From Marinilabiliales bacterium (GTDB taxonomy: Bacteria > Bacteroidota > Bacteroidia > Bacteroidales > BM523): a stretch of 6,965 nt of DNA. Under the pieces are notes generated by a model. It was not told the origin of the DNA. It worked only from the letters and a program-made list of their open reading frames with translations, and made no database searches. A program made the translations under genes and the position numbers. This document shows, one piece after another, positions 6,348 through 6,965 of the stretch. The stretch's first letter is position 1. Every line of letters starts with the position of its first letter. The DNA lies in the NCBI GenBank assembly GCA_002869425.1, contig PKSZ01000221.1, forward strand, positions 1 to 6,965. The letters run 5' to 3'.

Positions 6348-6965
6348 CTATTCGGCAATGATAATACTTTGTATTACCCTCAATTTATGAGAATATCTTC
6401 TTGTATCCAGATTATATATACCCTGATGATCCAGTGTATCAATTCTAACTTTTCCACTAGCATGGATAATTTTTCCGTCTCCTAAATACATTCCCACATG
6501 CGTAATCGATCCCTCATCATTGTCAAAAAAAGCCAGATCTCCTGCCTGTGCTTCGTTAATAAAGTTCAGTGTTTTACCAAGATTTACCTGCTGACTGGCA
6601 TCTCTCGGTATTTTTATATTACAAATCTTATACAGCACTTGCGTAAAACCAGAACAGTCAATTCCATATGGGCTTTTCCCTCCCCATAAATAAGGAGAAT
6701 TCAGGTAATTTTTTGCTATTTCAACAATATGACTACGCAATTTTGAAGAGTTGAATTCGGGTAGATCACCATAAAAATTATACTTTTCCTTTCCCAGTAT
6801 AAATTCTTTCTTCTTTCGGTTTGCAAAGGGTAAAGTACTTCCCGGAGGGATAAAAACAGGTGCCTCTCTATTTTCCTGATATACTATACTAAATAAATCA
6901 GTTGTACTTACATGCGTTTCCTCTTGCCACTTATGATAATAATCCTTATTTATATCAAGATACAT
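6348..6965 (-). CDS. NlpC/P60 (C40) cysteine peptidase, probably 5' partial
   Basis: C40 enzymes cleave peptidoglycan stem peptides, usually between D-Glu and a diamino acid, in the periplasm or outside the cell. The domain covers about residues 78-190 of the visible part. The catalytic Cys104 is in YGIDCSGF, His156 in THVGMYLGDG, and His168 in IIHASG is the probable third residue. The GDLAFF motif precedes the first His. The frame reaches the window edge with an ATG at 6965, but the residues before the domain (EAPVFIPPGSTLPF, then KYNFYGD) look like the later part of an SH3-like region seen in Bacteroidota relatives of about 250-400 residues. I therefore think the true start and any signal peptide lie outside the window. 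It is probably the first visible gene of a minus-strand operon with the YbjQ-family, small membrane and Nudix genes. Confidence 0.93.
   Translation of the reverse strand: MYLDINKDYYHKWQEETHVSTTDLFSIVYQENREAPVFIPPGSTLPFANRKKKEFILGKEKYNFYGDLPEFNSSKLRSHIVEIAKNYLNSPYLWGGKSPYGIDCSGFTQVLYKICNIKIPRDASQQVNLGKTLNFINEAQAGDLAFFDNDEGSITHVGMYLGDGKIIHASGKVRIDTLDHQGIYNLDTRRYSHKLRVIQSIIIAE

Noticed and set aside
1..6965. CRISPR arrays, insertion sequences, tRNA or riboswitches
   Set aside because: I saw no spaced direct repeats, transposase motifs, terminal inverted repeats, cloverleaf or SAM-type leader; no gap between genes exceeds about 80 bases.

Overview
The window is AT-rich and reads like a chromosomal segment of a Bacteroidota species, probably Bacteroidales/Marinilabiliales-like. 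That placement is an inference. It rests on the low GC, the style of the proteins (a lysine-rich S9 peptidase, and a CysD and CysN close to those of this phylum), few strong ribosome binding sites on the plus strand, and one TAnnTTTG-type promoter element. No phage, transposon, CRISPR or RNA gene is visible.

Left part, plus strand (1-5413): the 3' part of a large prolyl-oligopeptidase-family (S9) serine peptidase is followed, with an 8-base overlap, by cysC (APS kinase). After a 77-base gap come cysD and cysN, the two subunits of ATP sulfurylase. CysD and CysN make adenylyl sulfate (APS) from sulfate and ATP, with GTP hydrolysis by CysN driving the reaction. CysC phosphorylates APS to PAPS. 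The window therefore holds a complete sulfate activation module, but no PAPS/APS reductase, sulfite reductase, sulfotransferase or sulfate transporter, so whether the PAPS feeds cysteine synthesis or sulfation cannot be decided here.

Right part, minus strand (6965 down to 5406): four closely packed genes read towards cysN. They are an NlpC/P60 cysteine peptidase (5' end beyond the window), a YbjQ/UPF0145 family protein, a 47-codon single-span membrane protein that I translated by hand, and a Nudix hydrolase. Gaps are 32, 6 and 1 bases, so they are probably one transcript. The two convergent transcription units overlap by 8 bases at the stop codons of cysN and the Nudix gene. A good intrinsic terminator for the cys transcript lies inside the Nudix reading frame.

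Everything here belongs to known families. The points most worth a second look are the small membrane protein, the terminator embedded in an opposing gene, the hairpin/promoter overlap between cysC and cysD, and the lysine/purine tract in the peptidase. I did not find a convincing new system.
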